Shown piece after piece: positions 1 through 9,453 of a stretch of 64,000 nucleotides of DNA. Numbering within the stretch: the first letter of the stretch is position 1; each line of letters starts with the position of its first letter. Source of the stretch: Paractinoplanes ovalisporus (GTDB taxonomy: Bacteria; Actinomycetota; Actinomycetes; Mycobacteriales; Micromonosporaceae); NCBI RefSeq assembly GCF_016834655.1, contig NZ_JAENHP010000026.1, positions 80,782 through 144,781 of the forward strand, in the 5' to 3' direction. Both the position numbers and the translations under genes were made by a program. The notes beneath the pieces were generated by a model. The model searched no databases, was not told where the DNA came from, and worked only from the letters and a program-made list of their open reading frames with translations.

Positions 1-2
1 AC

Positions 3-479
3 TACCGCAAGGCGTACTACCGCGCCTTCTGGCTCTCGCCGCCGGCCTGTGCCGTGCCCGACGGCCACAAGAACTACTCCGGTGAGACGCGTTTCCCGCT
101 GATCTTCCAGAACGCCCACCGTTACGCGTTCTACGCCGCGATGATCATTTCGCTGATCAACACCTGGGACGCGATCATCGCGTTCCGCAGCGGTGACGGC
201 GGGTTCGGCTTCGGCCTGGGCAACGTCATCCTGGTCGGCAACGTGGTCATGCTCTGGGCGTACACGTTGTCCTGTCACTCCTGCCGGCACATCACCGGCG
301 GCCGCCTCAAGCACTTCTCGAAGCACCCGGTGCGCTACCGCGTCTGGACCTTCGTGTCGAAGCTGAACGTGCGCCACATGCAGCTGGCCTGGATCACGCT
401 GGGCACGCTGGCGCTGACCGACTTCTACGTCATGGCGCTGTCCGCCGGCTGGTTCTCCGATCTGCGGTTCGTCGGCTGA
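3..479 (+). CDS. sdhC: Succinate dehydrogenase membrane anchor (cytochrome b-like) subunit, 5' end cut off
   Basis: The left edge cuts this gene; 158 C-terminal residues are visible and the true start is outside the window. Three hydrophobic helices are visible. A Cys/His cluster, SCHSCRH, is encoded at about 270-290 at the end of the second helix. Actinobacterial Sdh1-type complexes have a large anchor of this kind, and the Mycobacterium smegmatis Sdh1 structure carries a membrane-embedded Rieske-type [2Fe-2S] cluster in its anchor. The Cys/His cluster here fits such a site, but that assignment is inference. The flavoprotein and iron-sulfur genes follow directly, so all three form one operon and one membrane complex passing electrons from succinate to quinone. 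Confidence 0.85.
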   Translation, partial: YRKAYYRAFWLSPPACAVPDGHKNYSGETRFPLIFQNAHRYAFYAAMIISLINTWDAIIAFRSGDGGFGFGLGNVILVGNVVMLWAYTLSCHSCRHITGGRLKHFSKHPVRYRVWTFVSKLNVRHMQLAWITLGTLALTDFYVMALSAGWFSDLRFVG

Positions 480-493
480 GGGGCGCGAAGAAA

Positions 494-2410
494 ATGACCA
501 CGGCAAGAATCGAACGGCACCTGTACGACGTCGTCGTGATCGGGGCCGGCGGCGCCGGTCTGCGCGCGGCGATCGAGGCCCGGCTGGCCGGCAAGCGTAC
601 GGCGATCATTTCGAAGTCACTGTTCGGCAAGGCCCACACGGTGATGGCCGAGGGCGGCGCCGCGGCCGCGATGGGCAACGTGAACTCGCGGGACAACTGG
701 ATGGTCCACTTCCGCGACACGATGCGGGGCGGCAAGTTCCTCAACAACTTCCGCATGGCCGAGCTGCACGCCAAGGAGGCCCCGGAACGCATCTGGGAGC
801 TGGAGACGTACGGGGCGTTGTTCGACCGTACGAAGGACGGCAAGATCTCGCAGCGCAACTTCGGCGGGCACGAATATCCGCGGCTCGCGCACGTCGGCGA
901 CCGTACGGGCCTGGAACTGATCCGCACCCTGCAGCAGAAGATCGTCTCGCTGCAGCAGGAGGACTTCGCGAAGACCGGCAACTACGAGTCGGGCATCCGG
1001 GTCTTCTCCGAGACCACGATCACCGAGCTGCTGCTCGACGGCGACCGGGTGGCCGGCGCGTTCGGCTACTACCGCGAGTCCGGCGAGTTCCTGCTGCTCG
1101 AGGCGCCGGCGGTGATCCTGGCGACCGGCGGTGTCGGCCGCAGTTACAAGGTCACGTCGAACAGCTGGGAATACACCGGCGACGGCCACGCGCTCGCGCT
1201 GCGGGCGGGCGCGACGCTGATCAACATGGAGTTCCTCCAGTTCCACCCGACCGGCATGGTCTGGCCGCCCAGCGTCAAGGGCATCCTGGTCACCGAGTCG
1301 GTGCGGGGCGACGGCGGCGTGCTGCGCAACAGCGAGGGCAAGCGCTTCATGTTCGAATACGTCCCCGACGTGTTCCGCAAGCAGTACGCGGAGACCGAGG
1401 AGGAGGCCGACCGCTGGTACACCGACCCCGACAACAACCGGCGCCCACCCGAGCTGCTGCCCCGCGACGAGGTCGCCCGCGCGATCAACTCCGAGGTCAA
1501 GGCCGGTCGGGGCACCAAGTCGGGCGGTGTTCTGCTCGACGTCTCGACGCGTATGCCGGCCGAGACGATCATCAAGCGGCTGCCGTCGATGCATCACCAG
1601 TTCAAGGAGCTGGCCGATGTCGACATCACCAAGGAGCCGATGGAGGTCGGCCCGACCTGCCACTACGTGATGGGCGGGGTCGAGGTCGAACCCGATTCGG
1701 CGGCGGCCATGGGCACCGTACGGGGTCTGTTCGCGGCCGGTGAGGTCTCCGGCGGCATGCACGGGTCGAACCGGCTCGGCGGCAACTCGCTCTCCGACCT
1801 GCTCGTGTTCGGCAAGCGGGCCGGTGAGCACGCCGCGGCGTACGCGGAAACGCTCGAGAAGCGGCCCAAGGTGAGCACAAAGGACGTCGAGGCCGCGGTC
1901 ACGACGGCGCTGGCACCTCTGCAGCGGCAGAGCGGCGAGAATCCGTACGGGCTGCAGCAGGATCTTCAAGCCGTGATGGGAGACCTGGTCGGCATCATCC
2001 GGCGCGCGGGCGAACTGACCGACGCGCTGAAGCGGCTGCAGGAACTCAAGCTGCGCGTGGCGAACGTCGGCGCGACCGGCGGCCGGCGGTACAACCCGGG
2101 CTGGCATCTGGCGCTCGACCTGCGCAACATGATGATCGTCTCGGAGTGCACGGCCAAGGCGGCCCTCGAACGGGAGGAGTCGCGCGGCGGCCACACCCGG
2201 GAGGACTTCCCGCAGATGAGCCCGCAGTGGCGCCTGGTCAACCTGGTCTGCTCGCTCGGCAGCGACGGCGACGTGCACCTCGAACGCAAACCACTGCCGA
2301 AGATGCGCGACGAGCTGATCCAGCTGTTCGAGCGCACCGAGCTGAGCAAATACCTGACCGAGGACGAAATGAGCCAGTTCGACGCGCAGAGCAACACGGA
2401 GGCGAAGTAA
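494..2410 (+). CDS. sdhA: Succinate dehydrogenase flavoprotein subunit
   Basis: The 638-residue protein is the FAD subunit that oxidises succinate to fumarate on the cytoplasmic side of the membrane. It has the dinucleotide-binding glycine motif at residues 17-22 and a KAHTV segment in which His48 is the expected site of covalent FAD attachment. The active-site HPTGM motif lies near residue 251, followed by a conserved RGDGG. A second FAD-contact segment, HGSNRLGGNSL, comes later. The start ATG lies 14 bases after the anchor gene. The stop overlaps the next start (TAATG), indicating translational coupling with the iron-sulfur subunit. Length is typical of the mycobacterial/Streptomyces Sdh1-like branch. 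Confidence 0.96.
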   Translation: MTTARIERHLYDVVVIGAGGAGLRAAIEARLAGKRTAIISKSLFGKAHTVMAEGGAAAAMGNVNSRDNWMVHFRDTMRGGKFLNNFRMAELHAKEAPERIWELETYGALFDRTKDGKISQRNFGGHEYPRLAHVGDRTGLELIRTLQQKIVSLQQEDFAKTGNYESGIRVFSETTITELLLDGDRVAGAFGYYRESGEFLLLEAPAVILATGGVGRSYKVTSNSWEYTGDGHALALRAGATLINMEFLQFHPTGMVWPPSVKGILVTESVRGDGGVLRNSEGKRFMFEYVPDVFRKQYAETEEEADRWYTDPDNNRRPPELLPRDEVARAINSEVKAGRGTKSGGVLLDVSTRMPAETIIKRLPSMHHQFKELADVDITKEPMEVGPTCHYVMGGVEVEPDSAAAMGTVRGLFAAGEVSGGMHGSNRLGGNSLSDLLVFGKRAGEHAAAYAETLEKRPKVSTKDVEAAVTTALAPLQRQSGENPYGLQQDLQAVMGDLVGIIRRAGELTDALKRLQELKLRVANVGATGGRRYNPGWHLALDLRNMMIVSECTAKAALEREESRGGHTREDFPQMSPQWRLVNLVCSLGSDGDVHLERKPLPKMRDELIQLFERTELSKYLTEDEMSQFDAQSNTEAK

Positions 2411-3396
2411 TGGGCACCAAGCGCCACTTCCGCGTCTGGCGGGGCGACGAGTCGGGCGGCGACATCCAGGACTACGACGTCGAGGTCAACGACGGCGAGG
2501 TCGTGCTCGACATCATCCACCGGCTGCAGGCGACCCAGACACCCGACCTGGCCTGCCGGTGGAACTGCAAGGCCGGCAAGTGCGGGTCGTGCTCGGTCGA
2601 GATCAACGGCAAGCCGCGGCTGGGCTGCATGACCCGGATGTCGACGTTCGAAGAGGACGAGACGGTCACGATCACGCCGCTGCGCACCTTCCCGGTGATC
2701 CGTGACCTGGTCACCGACGTGTCCTTCAACTATGAGAAGGCGCGCGAGACCCCGGCCTTCGCGCCGCCCGCCGGGGTGGCCCCGGGTCAATACCGGATGC
2801 AGCAGGTCGACGTCGAGCGGAGCCAGGAGTTCCGCAAGTGCATCGAGTGCTTCCTCTGCCAGAACACCTGCCACGTCGTGCGCGACCACGAGGAGAACAA
2901 GGAGGCGTTCTCCGGGCCGCGCTACTTCATCCGCGCGGCCGAGCTCGACATGCACCCGCTCGACGCCCGCGACGACCGGAAGCAGTACGCACAGGCCAAC
3001 CAGGGTCTCGGCTACTGCAACATCACCAAGTGCTGCACCGAGGTCTGCCCCGAGCACATCAAGATCACCGACAACGCGATCATTCCGATGAAGGAGCGTG
3101 TCGTGGACCGTCGTTACGACCCGCTGGTCTGGCTCGGTCGCAAGATCTTCCGACGGGATCAGCTGGAGTCCGAGTCGATGGCGCCGAGCGTGTCGACCGG
3201 CGTCACCGGCGCCGGGGACGCGACACCGTTCTCCAGCGCCCGGCTCGCCGAGCCCCCGCCGATCCGTGAGGACGGCAAGCTGGACGTCACCGAGGTCACG
3301 CTGCCCACCCAGGGCGGTCCGTCCCCGTTCGGCGACCAGGAGTTCCCGCTGCCGCTCGACCAGATCAGCTATCACAAACCGTCGCCGCAGGACTGA
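2410..3396 (+). CDS. sdhB: Succinate dehydrogenase iron-sulfur subunit with C-terminal extension
   Basis: The 328-residue protein carries electrons from FAD to the membrane anchor. Three cluster motifs are visible: a plant-ferredoxin-like [2Fe-2S] group (CRWNCKAGKCGSC, from about residue 49), a [4Fe-4S] motif CIECFLCQNTC (from about 144) and a [3Fe-4S] motif CNITKCCTEVCP (from about 203). The start is the ATG that shares a base with the flavoprotein stop, even though the frame is open far upstream. Family members are usually about 250 residues long. Here about 75 extra residues, rich in Pro, Ser and acidic residues, follow the catalytic part and look disordered; their role is unknown. Confidence 0.95.
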   Translation: MGTKRHFRVWRGDESGGDIQDYDVEVNDGEVVLDIIHRLQATQTPDLACRWNCKAGKCGSCSVEINGKPRLGCMTRMSTFEEDETVTITPLRTFPVIRDLVTDVSFNYEKARETPAFAPPAGVAPGQYRMQQVDVERSQEFRKCIECFLCQNTCHVVRDHEENKEAFSGPRYFIRAAELDMHPLDARDDRKQYAQANQGLGYCNITKCCTEVCPEHIKITDNAIIPMKERVVDRRYDPLVWLGRKIFRRDQLESESMAPSVSTGVTGAGDATPFSSARLAEPPPIREDGKLDVTEVTLPTQGGPSPFGDQEFPLPLDQISYHKPSPQD

Positions 3397-4166
3397 CCTT
3401 TTTGATCGCCCGGGCCGCTTCGGTGGTCCGGGCGATTCGCTTCCCGCCACTGTTCGAGACCGTCGAGGATGCGTTCCAGACCGAAGGCGTACGTCTCGTC
3501 GAGCAGTTCTTCGGGGTCCCGGTGCAGCTGGTCGGTCTCGCGTCGCCACTTGTCGTAGTTCGGGTGGTCGGGGGCGACGCGGTCGAGGAAAGGCTCAACC
3601 TCGTCGGCGACCTCGGCCGGCGTCTTGCCCGTGCGCTTCATCGCCGCCATGAACGCCGCCTGTGAGGTCGCCGAACCGATGGCATGCGCGTTGAGCACCG
3701 AACTCGCGTGTGACACCTCGAACCCGGTGAACCCGGCCGCGCTGAACAACGCGATCATCCGCTCGCCGACCCGCATCGCGTTCGGGCCCAGCGTGGGGTG
3801 CGCGCCGAGCAGGGCGATCACCCAGGTGTGCCGGAGCAGGGCGGCCCGCAGCCCGTTGGCGACGATCGATGCGCCGATCCGCCAGTCCGTGTCGCCCGGT
3901 TCGGGCACGTAGACCTCGCCGAACACCTCGTCGACGACCAGCTCGAGCAACTCGTCCTTGTGCGCGACGTGCCAGTAGAGCGAGGTGGCGCCGGCGTCGA
4001 GCTTGGTGCCGAGGCGGCGCATGCTCAGCCCCGCCGTGCCTTCCTCGTCGAGGATCTCCATCGCCGCCCGGACGATCTGCTCGCGGCTCAGCGACGGCTG
4101 ACCGGTCTGCGTGCGTGGGGGTTTCAGCCACACCGAGCTGATGAACGAATCCTGGTTCTGCGGCAT
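3372..4166 (-). CDS. TetR family regulator, likely repressor of the divergent MFS pump
   Basis: The 264-residue protein has an N-terminal TetR helix-turn-helix (about residues 24-70, with SMRRLGTKLDAGATSLYWHV) and a C-terminal ligand domain of the tetracycline-repressor type. The start at 4166 is preferred over an in-frame ATG at 4190 because GAGAGGA precedes it at good spacing. It is divergent from the MFS transporter gene at 4269, and the 102-bp gap holds an array of palindromes. By analogy with TetR/efflux pairs it probably represses the pump and itself until a drug-like ligand binds. Its 3' end overlaps sdhB tail to tail by 25 bp. Confidence 0.88.
   Translation of the reverse strand: MPQNQDSFISSVWLKPPRTQTGQPSLSREQIVRAAMEILDEEGTAGLSMRRLGTKLDAGATSLYWHVAHKDELLELVVDEVFGEVYVPEPGDTDWRIGASIVANGLRAALLRHTWVIALLGAHPTLGPNAMRVGERMIALFSAAGFTGFEVSHASSVLNAHAIGSATSQAAFMAAMKRTGKTPAEVADEVEPFLDRVAPDHPNYDKWRRETDQLHRDPEELLDETYAFGLERILDGLEQWREANRPDHRSGPGDQKGQSCGDGL
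3405..3436. terminator. Hairpin between convergent sdhB and tetR ends
   Basis: A 12-bp stem (ATCGCCCGGGCC paired with GGTCCGGGCGAT, one G-U pair) closes an 8-base loop just after the sdhB stop. It lies inside the last codons of the convergent TetR gene. There is no T-run on either 3' side, as is common in high-GC actinobacteria. It probably ends transcription in both directions. Confidence 0.5.
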
Positions 4167-4198
4167 GCAGGTTCCTCTCGACCAGCCCATTCTATCGG

Positions 4199-4255
4199 GA
4201 CTCGCACAGTGTTCGAGTCGACTGGTACGGTGTTCGAGTCAATCGCACACCGTAC
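4199..4255. promoter_or_regulatory. Operator array between tetR and the MFS pump gene
   Basis: A near-perfect 21-bp palindrome (half-site GACTCG-ACA) spans 4199-4219. The half-site GTGTTCGAGTC occurs at 4209-4219 and again, identically, at 4230-4240, exactly 21 bp or two helical turns apart. A further perfect inverted repeat, GTACGGTGT/ACACCGTAC, spans 4225-4255. This is the expected form of a multi-dimer TetR site covering both divergent promoters. The pump ribosome-binding site GAGAGAGG follows at 4256-4263. Confidence 0.7.
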
Positions 4256-4268
4256 GAGAGAGGTCGTC

Positions 4269-5801
4269 ATGACCGAGCGCAATCCACGGCGCTGGCTGAT
4301 CCTGGGCGTGCTCTGCCTGAGCCTGCTGGTGGTCGTCGTCGACAACATGGTGCTCAACATCGCGATCCCGTCCCTGATCCGCGACCTGGGCGCGAGCACC
4401 GCCGACATCCAGTGGATCATCGACGCGTACATCCTGGTCTTCGCCGGTCTGCTGCTCACCGCGGGCAGCCTGTCGGACCGGCACGGCCGCCGCCGCGGGC
4501 TCGTCATCGGCCTGATCGTCTTCGGCGGGGCCTCGGTTCTGGCGACGCTCTGTCAGACCCCGGCACAGCTGATTGCCGTACGGGGTCTGATGGGTGTCGG
4601 GGCGGCGTTCCTCATGCCGGGCACGCTGTCGATCCTCACGACCGTCTTCGCCGAGGACGAGCGCAAGAAGGCGATCGCCATCTGGAGCTCGGTGCTGATG
4701 CTGGGCGCGCTCGGCGGGCCCAGCCTGGGCGGGTTGCTGCTCGAACACTTCTGGTGGGGTTCGATCTTCCTGCTCAACGTGCCGATCGCCGCGCTCGGCG
4801 TGGTGGCCGCGCTACTGATCATCCCCGAGTCGCGCGGCACGGCCAGCCGTCCCGACCTGCTCGGCGCGCTGCTCTCCACGATCGGCATGGGCGCGCTGGT
4901 CTGGGGCGTGATCTCGTGGTCGCACAACGGCTGGGCGCCGGCCGGATTTGTGGTGGCGGCCGTCGCGCTGACCGCATTCGCTCTGTGGGAACGCAAGGTC
5001 GCCGAGCCGATGCTGCCGCTCAAGCTCTTCCGCGACCGCAACTTCGCCGGCGCCAGCTTCTCGATCGTGCTTTTGTCGTTCTCGGCCGGCGGCGTGCTGC
5101 TCGCGCTCACGCAGTATCTGCAGTTCGTGCTCGCCTACGAGCCTCTCAAGGCGGGCACCGCGTTCATCCCGATGATCGTCACCGCCATGGTCTTCAACGG
5201 CATCGGCGTCGTCGTCGACAAGAAGTTCGGCACCCGTACGGCGTTGGCCACCGGCCTGCTCCTGATGGCCACCGGTTTCGGGGTCCTCACCACGCTCGCG
5301 CCCGGCGACGGCTACGGCAAGCTAGCGGTGGCCCTGGTCATCATGGGCATGGGCAGCGGCACGGCGGGCCCCGCGGCGTACGGGACGCTGATGTCCGCCC
5401 TGCCCCCGGAACGGGTCGGCGTGGGCTCGGCCGTGAACGACACCGTGCAGCAGGTGGGGACCGCCCTGAGCGTGGCCGTGCTGGGGAGTGTGCTGACCGC
5501 TACCTATCGGGCCGCCATGCCGGCCGACACGGTGGCGCCGGCGCGGGACTCCATCGGCGACGCGCTGCGGATCGCCGTCGGCACCGGGGATGCCGGACTG
5601 GCCCGGGTCGCTCAGGATTCGTTCGTCTCGGCCATCGCTACGACCTCGCTGATCGGGGTGGCCGGAGGGATCGCGGCGGCCGTTGTGGCCATCACCGTGC
5701 TGCGGCCCAAGCCGCCGGCGCCTTCCGTTCCTTCGCCGGCCGAGCCTTCTTCGCCGGCCGTCGCCTCGCCTTCGGTTTCGTCGCCCGCTCCGCCGGTATG
5801 A
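4269..5801 (+). CDS. MFS drug efflux transporter, DHA2 (EmrB/QacA) family
   Basis: The 510-residue integral membrane protein has about 14 predicted transmembrane segments. It has the motif A loop GSLSDRHGRRRG after the second segment. The antiporter-type stretch GALGGPSLGGLLLEH lies around the fifth segment. These features are typical of proton-driven multidrug exporters of the DHA2 group. The start ATG at 4269 is 5 bases after GAGAGAGG. The C-terminal tail is rich in Pro, Ser and Ala and is probably cytoplasmic and disordered. The divergent TetR gene and the operator array suggest drug-inducible expression. The substrate cannot be read from sequence. Confidence 0.92.
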   Translation: MTERNPRRWLILGVLCLSLLVVVVDNMVLNIAIPSLIRDLGASTADIQWIIDAYILVFAGLLLTAGSLSDRHGRRRGLVIGLIVFGGASVLATLCQTPAQLIAVRGLMGVGAAFLMPGTLSILTTVFAEDERKKAIAIWSSVLMLGALGGPSLGGLLLEHFWWGSIFLLNVPIAALGVVAALLIIPESRGTASRPDLLGALLSTIGMGALVWGVISWSHNGWAPAGFVVAAVALTAFALWERKVAEPMLPLKLFRDRNFAGASFSIVLLSFSAGGVLLALTQYLQFVLAYEPLKAGTAFIPMIVTAMVFNGIGVVVDKKFGTRTALATGLLLMATGFGVLTTLAPGDGYGKLAVALVIMGMGSGTAGPAAYGTLMSALPPERVGVGSAVNDTVQQVGTALSVAVLGSVLTATYRAAMPADTVAPARDSIGDALRIAVGTGDAGLARVAQDSFVSAIATTSLIGVAGGIAAAVVAITVLRPKPPAPSVPSPAEPSSPAVASPSVSSPAPPV

Positions 5802-5802
5802 C

Positions 5803-6183
5803 GTGCGCGGCCCGCCGGCTCCTCGCTGCCGGGCCGCCGTTCCCGCCGTCCCGTGGGAGCCCGAGCTGCCGCCATCGCCGTACGCCGACAGCTTCTCCGA
5901 CTATCTCTTCACCGCCGACTGGGACACCCGGTTGCTGGCCGAGGGGTCGGCCGAGTTCGACTACCCGCTGCCCGAGCGGGCCATCCCGGCCCTGCGGCGG
6001 CAGCTCGACGAGTTGCCCAGCACGTATTCATGGGCCGGCAATCAGGGGTGCGACCGGGTCTACCGGTTCGGCGGGCCGGCGCGGGTCCTGGTCGCCGTCG
6101 CGGGTGACCAGGTGCTCTACAGCGTCGCCGACGACCCGCGACACGCCGACCTCTCCGCGCTCGACTCGCCGAGGCGGGCCTGA
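5803..6183 (+). CDS. Hypothetical small protein
   Basis: I do not recognise this 126-residue reading frame. It begins at a GTG directly after the MFS stop; no good ribosome-binding site is visible, so the start is uncertain. The first 20 or so residues are Pro/Arg/Ala-rich and may not be translated. The rest (from about PELPPSPYADSFSDY) has balanced, globular-looking composition, with aromatic and acidic residues and the segment YRFGGPARVLVAVAGDQVL. It has no signal peptide or membrane segment. It may be co-transcribed with the pump, but nothing indicates its role. Confidence 0.5.
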   Translation: MRGPPAPRCRAAVPAVPWEPELPPSPYADSFSDYLFTADWDTRLLAEGSAEFDYPLPERAIPALRRQLDELPSTYSWAGNQGCDRVYRFGGPARVLVAVAGDQVLYSVADDPRHADLSALDSPRRA

Positions 6184-6215
6184 CGAAGCTCGAACATCCG
6201 TACTAATATGGCGGC

Positions 6216-6854
6216 ATGACCAGCACCTACCAGCCGTCGATGTTCGACGTTTCCGCTTCCGGCCCCGCGCCCGGCGCCGGCGAGCTGCGCGACCGCGTCG
6301 AGCGCCACCAGCTCACCGCCGGGGCCTGGGTCGACGTGCTGCCCGGCTGGCTGCAGGGCTCCGACGAGGTCTTCGAGACCCTGCTGGGCATCGACTGGCG
6401 AGCCGACAAGCGCCAGATGTACGACAGCGTCGTAGACGTGCCCCGCCTGCTGCGGTGGTATGGCAGCGAGGAAGGGCTGCCCCACGCCACGCTCACCGAG
6501 GCCCGGTCCGCGCTCAACCACTATTACGCCGACGAGCTGGGCGAAGAGTTCGTCACCGCGGGCATGTGCCTCTACCGCGACGGCCGCGACAGCGTCGCCT
6601 GGCACGGCGACACGATCGGCCGCTCGGCCCGCCACGACACCATGGTCGCCATCGTCTCGCTGGGCTCCCCGCGCAACCTCTCCCTGCGTCCCCGGGCCGG
6701 AGGCCACGAGACCCTGCGTTTCCCCCTGGGCCACGGCGACCTGATCGTCATGGGAGGCTCGTGCCAGCGCACCTGGGAACACGCCATCCTCAAGACGGCC
6801 AAGCCCGTCGGCCCTCGCATAAGCGTCCAGTTCCGCCCGATCAACGTCGCCTGA
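6216..6854 (+). CDS. AlkB-like Fe(II)/2-oxoglutarate dioxygenase
   Basis: The 212-residue protein resembles bacterial AlkB, which removes alkyl groups from damaged bases by oxidation. The iron ligands are visible as the WHGD motif near residue 129-131 and a distal His in WEHAILK. The 2-oxoglutarate-binding arginines are in RISVQFRP near the C-terminus. Length and motif order fit the AlkB family, so DNA or RNA repair is the likely job. A possible -10 element TACTAAT sits only about 9 bases before the ATG, so the message may have a very short leader. It is 26 kb from the other alkylation repair genes in this window (33.3-35.3 kb). Confidence 0.85.
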   Translation: MTSTYQPSMFDVSASGPAPGAGELRDRVERHQLTAGAWVDVLPGWLQGSDEVFETLLGIDWRADKRQMYDSVVDVPRLLRWYGSEEGLPHATLTEARSALNHYYADELGEEFVTAGMCLYRDGRDSVAWHGDTIGRSARHDTMVAIVSLGSPRNLSLRPRAGGHETLRFPLGHGDLIVMGGSCQRTWEHAILKTAKPVGPRISVQFRPINVA

Positions 6855-7053
6855 CCACCCGCCCGACGCCTGGCGCATTGCGCGGGAGTTGGCCGGCACA
6901 CGCCCGCCGTCGAGAACGTGCGGGCCAGCCGGGGCCGCCGGTTTAGCCAGTCCTACCGCGACAATCGGTCATCGGTAAGCGAGCGGCCCTGAGTGAACCG
7001 TCTGCTCCGGTAGCCTTACCCTCCGCGCCCTCGGCGGAAGGAACGATGAGTCA

Positions 7054-7836
7054 GTGTCGCCGCTCTGGATCGTGGTCATCGCGCTGGCCACGGCAACGCT
7101 CGGCGTCCTCGGCAACGTCGTCGGCGGGTGGCTGAAGAAGCCCGACGGAATGAGCGGCGGCCACGTCGTCGCCGTGCTGATCGTGCTCGTGCTGGCCACC
7201 GCGGGCGTGGCGCTAGTGGCCGACGGGAAAGCGCCGTGGCCCAAGAGCGGCGACTCAACCACAGCGAAGCCCACGACGGCCAGATCCAACCCGGCGGTCG
7301 CGACACCTAGCCGATCCACGCCGGCTCCCGGGAAGACGTCCAGGGCCACCAGGAAGCCGACGGCGCGCACAACGCGGCCGCGCTCTACGACGACCGCGCC
7401 CAAGAGCGTGGATCTGAGCGGTGACCTCGACGGATCGATCAGCCCATGGACACTCGTGCACGACGGGCGGGTCAAGACGTTGAAGGTGACCGTGTCCCAG
7501 GCGACGCCTAACGGGAAGTTGCCGTGGCAGTACGGCTCGCTGATCGACGGCTCCCGGCCCGCCTGCACCATGGACTTCAGCTCGCTCTGCAACGACCAGT
7601 TCGGCGGCGGCGTGGCGACCGCTGACAGCAAGGGCGTGGCCGTCTTCACGATCCGCTGGTCGCCCGGGGACGCGTATGACGCGCTCGGTGACGGCTACGA
7701 CGATGCGGGCTGGGCCGTCAACGTCATCGATGACGCCACGTACGGATCGTCCAAGCGCAGCTGCCGTTGCATCTCCATCGGCTTCATGGTGCAGCCCTCA
7801 TCCGACGCACCCGCATCCACCGAGTGGGAGCACTGA
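7054..7836 (+). CDS. Membrane-anchored protein with Thr/Ser/Pro-rich linker, unknown
   Basis: The 260-residue protein is not recognised. Two hydrophobic segments near the N-terminus (about residues 4-25 and 37-57) are followed by a linker of about 60 residues rich in Thr, Ser, Pro and Arg. The C-terminal domain of about 140 residues is probably outside the membrane and contains four Cys that could form disulfides. The GTG start at 7054 follows GGAAGGA with a spacing of about 11. The gene stands alone: about 200 bp separate it from alkB and over 200 bp from the importer operon. The layout suggests a surface-displayed domain; no enzymatic motif is visible. Confidence 0.65.
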   Translation: MSPLWIVVIALATATLGVLGNVVGGWLKKPDGMSGGHVVAVLIVLVLATAGVALVADGKAPWPKSGDSTTAKPTTARSNPAVATPSRSTPAPGKTSRATRKPTARTTRPRSTTTAPKSVDLSGDLDGSISPWTLVHDGRVKTLKVTVSQATPNGKLPWQYGSLIDGSRPACTMDFSSLCNDQFGGGVATADSKGVAVFTIRWSPGDAYDALGDGYDDAGWAVNVIDDATYGSSKRSCRCISIGFMVQPSSDAPASTEWEH

Positions 7837-7920
7837 GCCCCGCTCAACGCAAGGGAACAAGGGGCAGCGGCCTCCTCAGCATGTGCTGAACGTGCATGGA
7901 AACAACTTGGAAACAGGCGG

Positions 7921-7948
7921 TTGACGTGCACGGGGAGAAAGTTACACT
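7921..7948 (+). promoter_or_regulatory. Promoter of the importer/ACAD operon
   Basis: TTGACG at 7921-7926 and TACACT at 7943-7948 with a 16-bp spacer match an actinobacterial housekeeping promoter. The -10 lies inside the palindromic operator, so a bound repressor would block RNA polymerase. The transcript would start about 100 bases before the first gene. Confidence 0.6.
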
Positions 7949-7958
7949 GCCAGTGTAA
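7942..7958. promoter_or_regulatory. 17-bp palindromic operator, copy 1
   Basis: TTACACTGCCAGTGTAA is a perfect 8-1-8 palindrome overlapping the -10 of the importer operon. A 14/17 match is found at 28117-28133, between two fatty-acid oxidation operons next to a TetR gene. It is the likely binding site of one of the TetR proteins at 16349 or 28155. Confidence 0.7.
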
Positions 7959-8055
7959 ATAGTTGACCTTCAAGCTCCATACAGGACGAACGCGCGACCT
8001 CCACGCGCTTCTTGACCGTGTCCGGCCATCCCGCCGCCCCCGAGCCGAGGTGACC

Positions 8056-8747
<692 letters not shown>

Positions 8748-8751
<4 letters not shown>

Positions 8752-9452
8752 GCGCGCTCCTCGAGGTCGAGGGGCTGACCGCGGGCTACGGCGCCGCACC
8801 CGTGCTGCACGACGTGAGCCTCACCGTCCAGCCCGGAGAGATCGTCGCCGTGCTGGGAGCGAACGGCGCCGGCAAGTCGACCCTGCTGCGGGCGTTGTCC
8901 GGTCTGCTCCCCATCCAGAAGGGGCGGATCAGCCTCGAAGACCGAGACCTGACAAAGATCAAGGTCGAGCATCTCGTACGGCATGGCATCGCCCACGTCC
9001 CGGAGGGGCGCGGCGTCGTCACGGAACTGACCGTCGAGGAGAACCTGCGGCTCGGCGGGCTCTGGCGCAAACCGCAACCGTCGCTCGAACCGATCTACGA
9101 ACTGTTCCCCCGCCTGGCCGAACGCCGCACGAACGAGGGCCACCAGCTCTCCGGCGGAGAACGCCAGATGCTCGCGATCGGCCGCGCGCTGGCCGCCCAG
9201 CCCCGGCTGCTGCTGCTCGACGAGCCGTCGCTCGGCCTCGCGCCCAAGGTCACCGCCCAGATCATGGCGTTGCTGCGTGACCTGCGCGACCGTACGGGCC
9301 TGGCCGTGCTCCTGGTCGAGCAGAACGTGCGCAGCGCCCTCTCCGTCGCCGACCAGGGGATCGTGCTGTCGCTGGGCCGCATCGTCACCCGCCACGACGC
9401 CGCCACGCTCGTCGACGACGCCGAGCTCCGGCACGCCTACCTGGGGTTCTGA
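8748..9452 (+). CDS. livF: ABC importer ATPase, LivF type
   Basis: The 234-residue protein is the second ATPase of the importer. The Walker A motif GANGAGKSTLLRA, the signature LSGGERQMLAIGRAL and the Walker B motif LLLLDEPSLGLAP are all intact, as is the switch His region (LLVEQN). The ATG overlaps the livG stop. The permease gene begins one base after this stop. LivF and LivG normally form the nucleotide-binding heterodimer that drives the LivHM membrane pair. Confidence 0.93.
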
Positions 9453-9453
9453 C

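Noticed and set aside
617..2278. Long open frames antisense to sdhA and to most other genes
   Set aside because: These are expected in DNA of very high GC content; their composition (Arg, Pro and Ala runs) and lack of family motifs show they are shadows.
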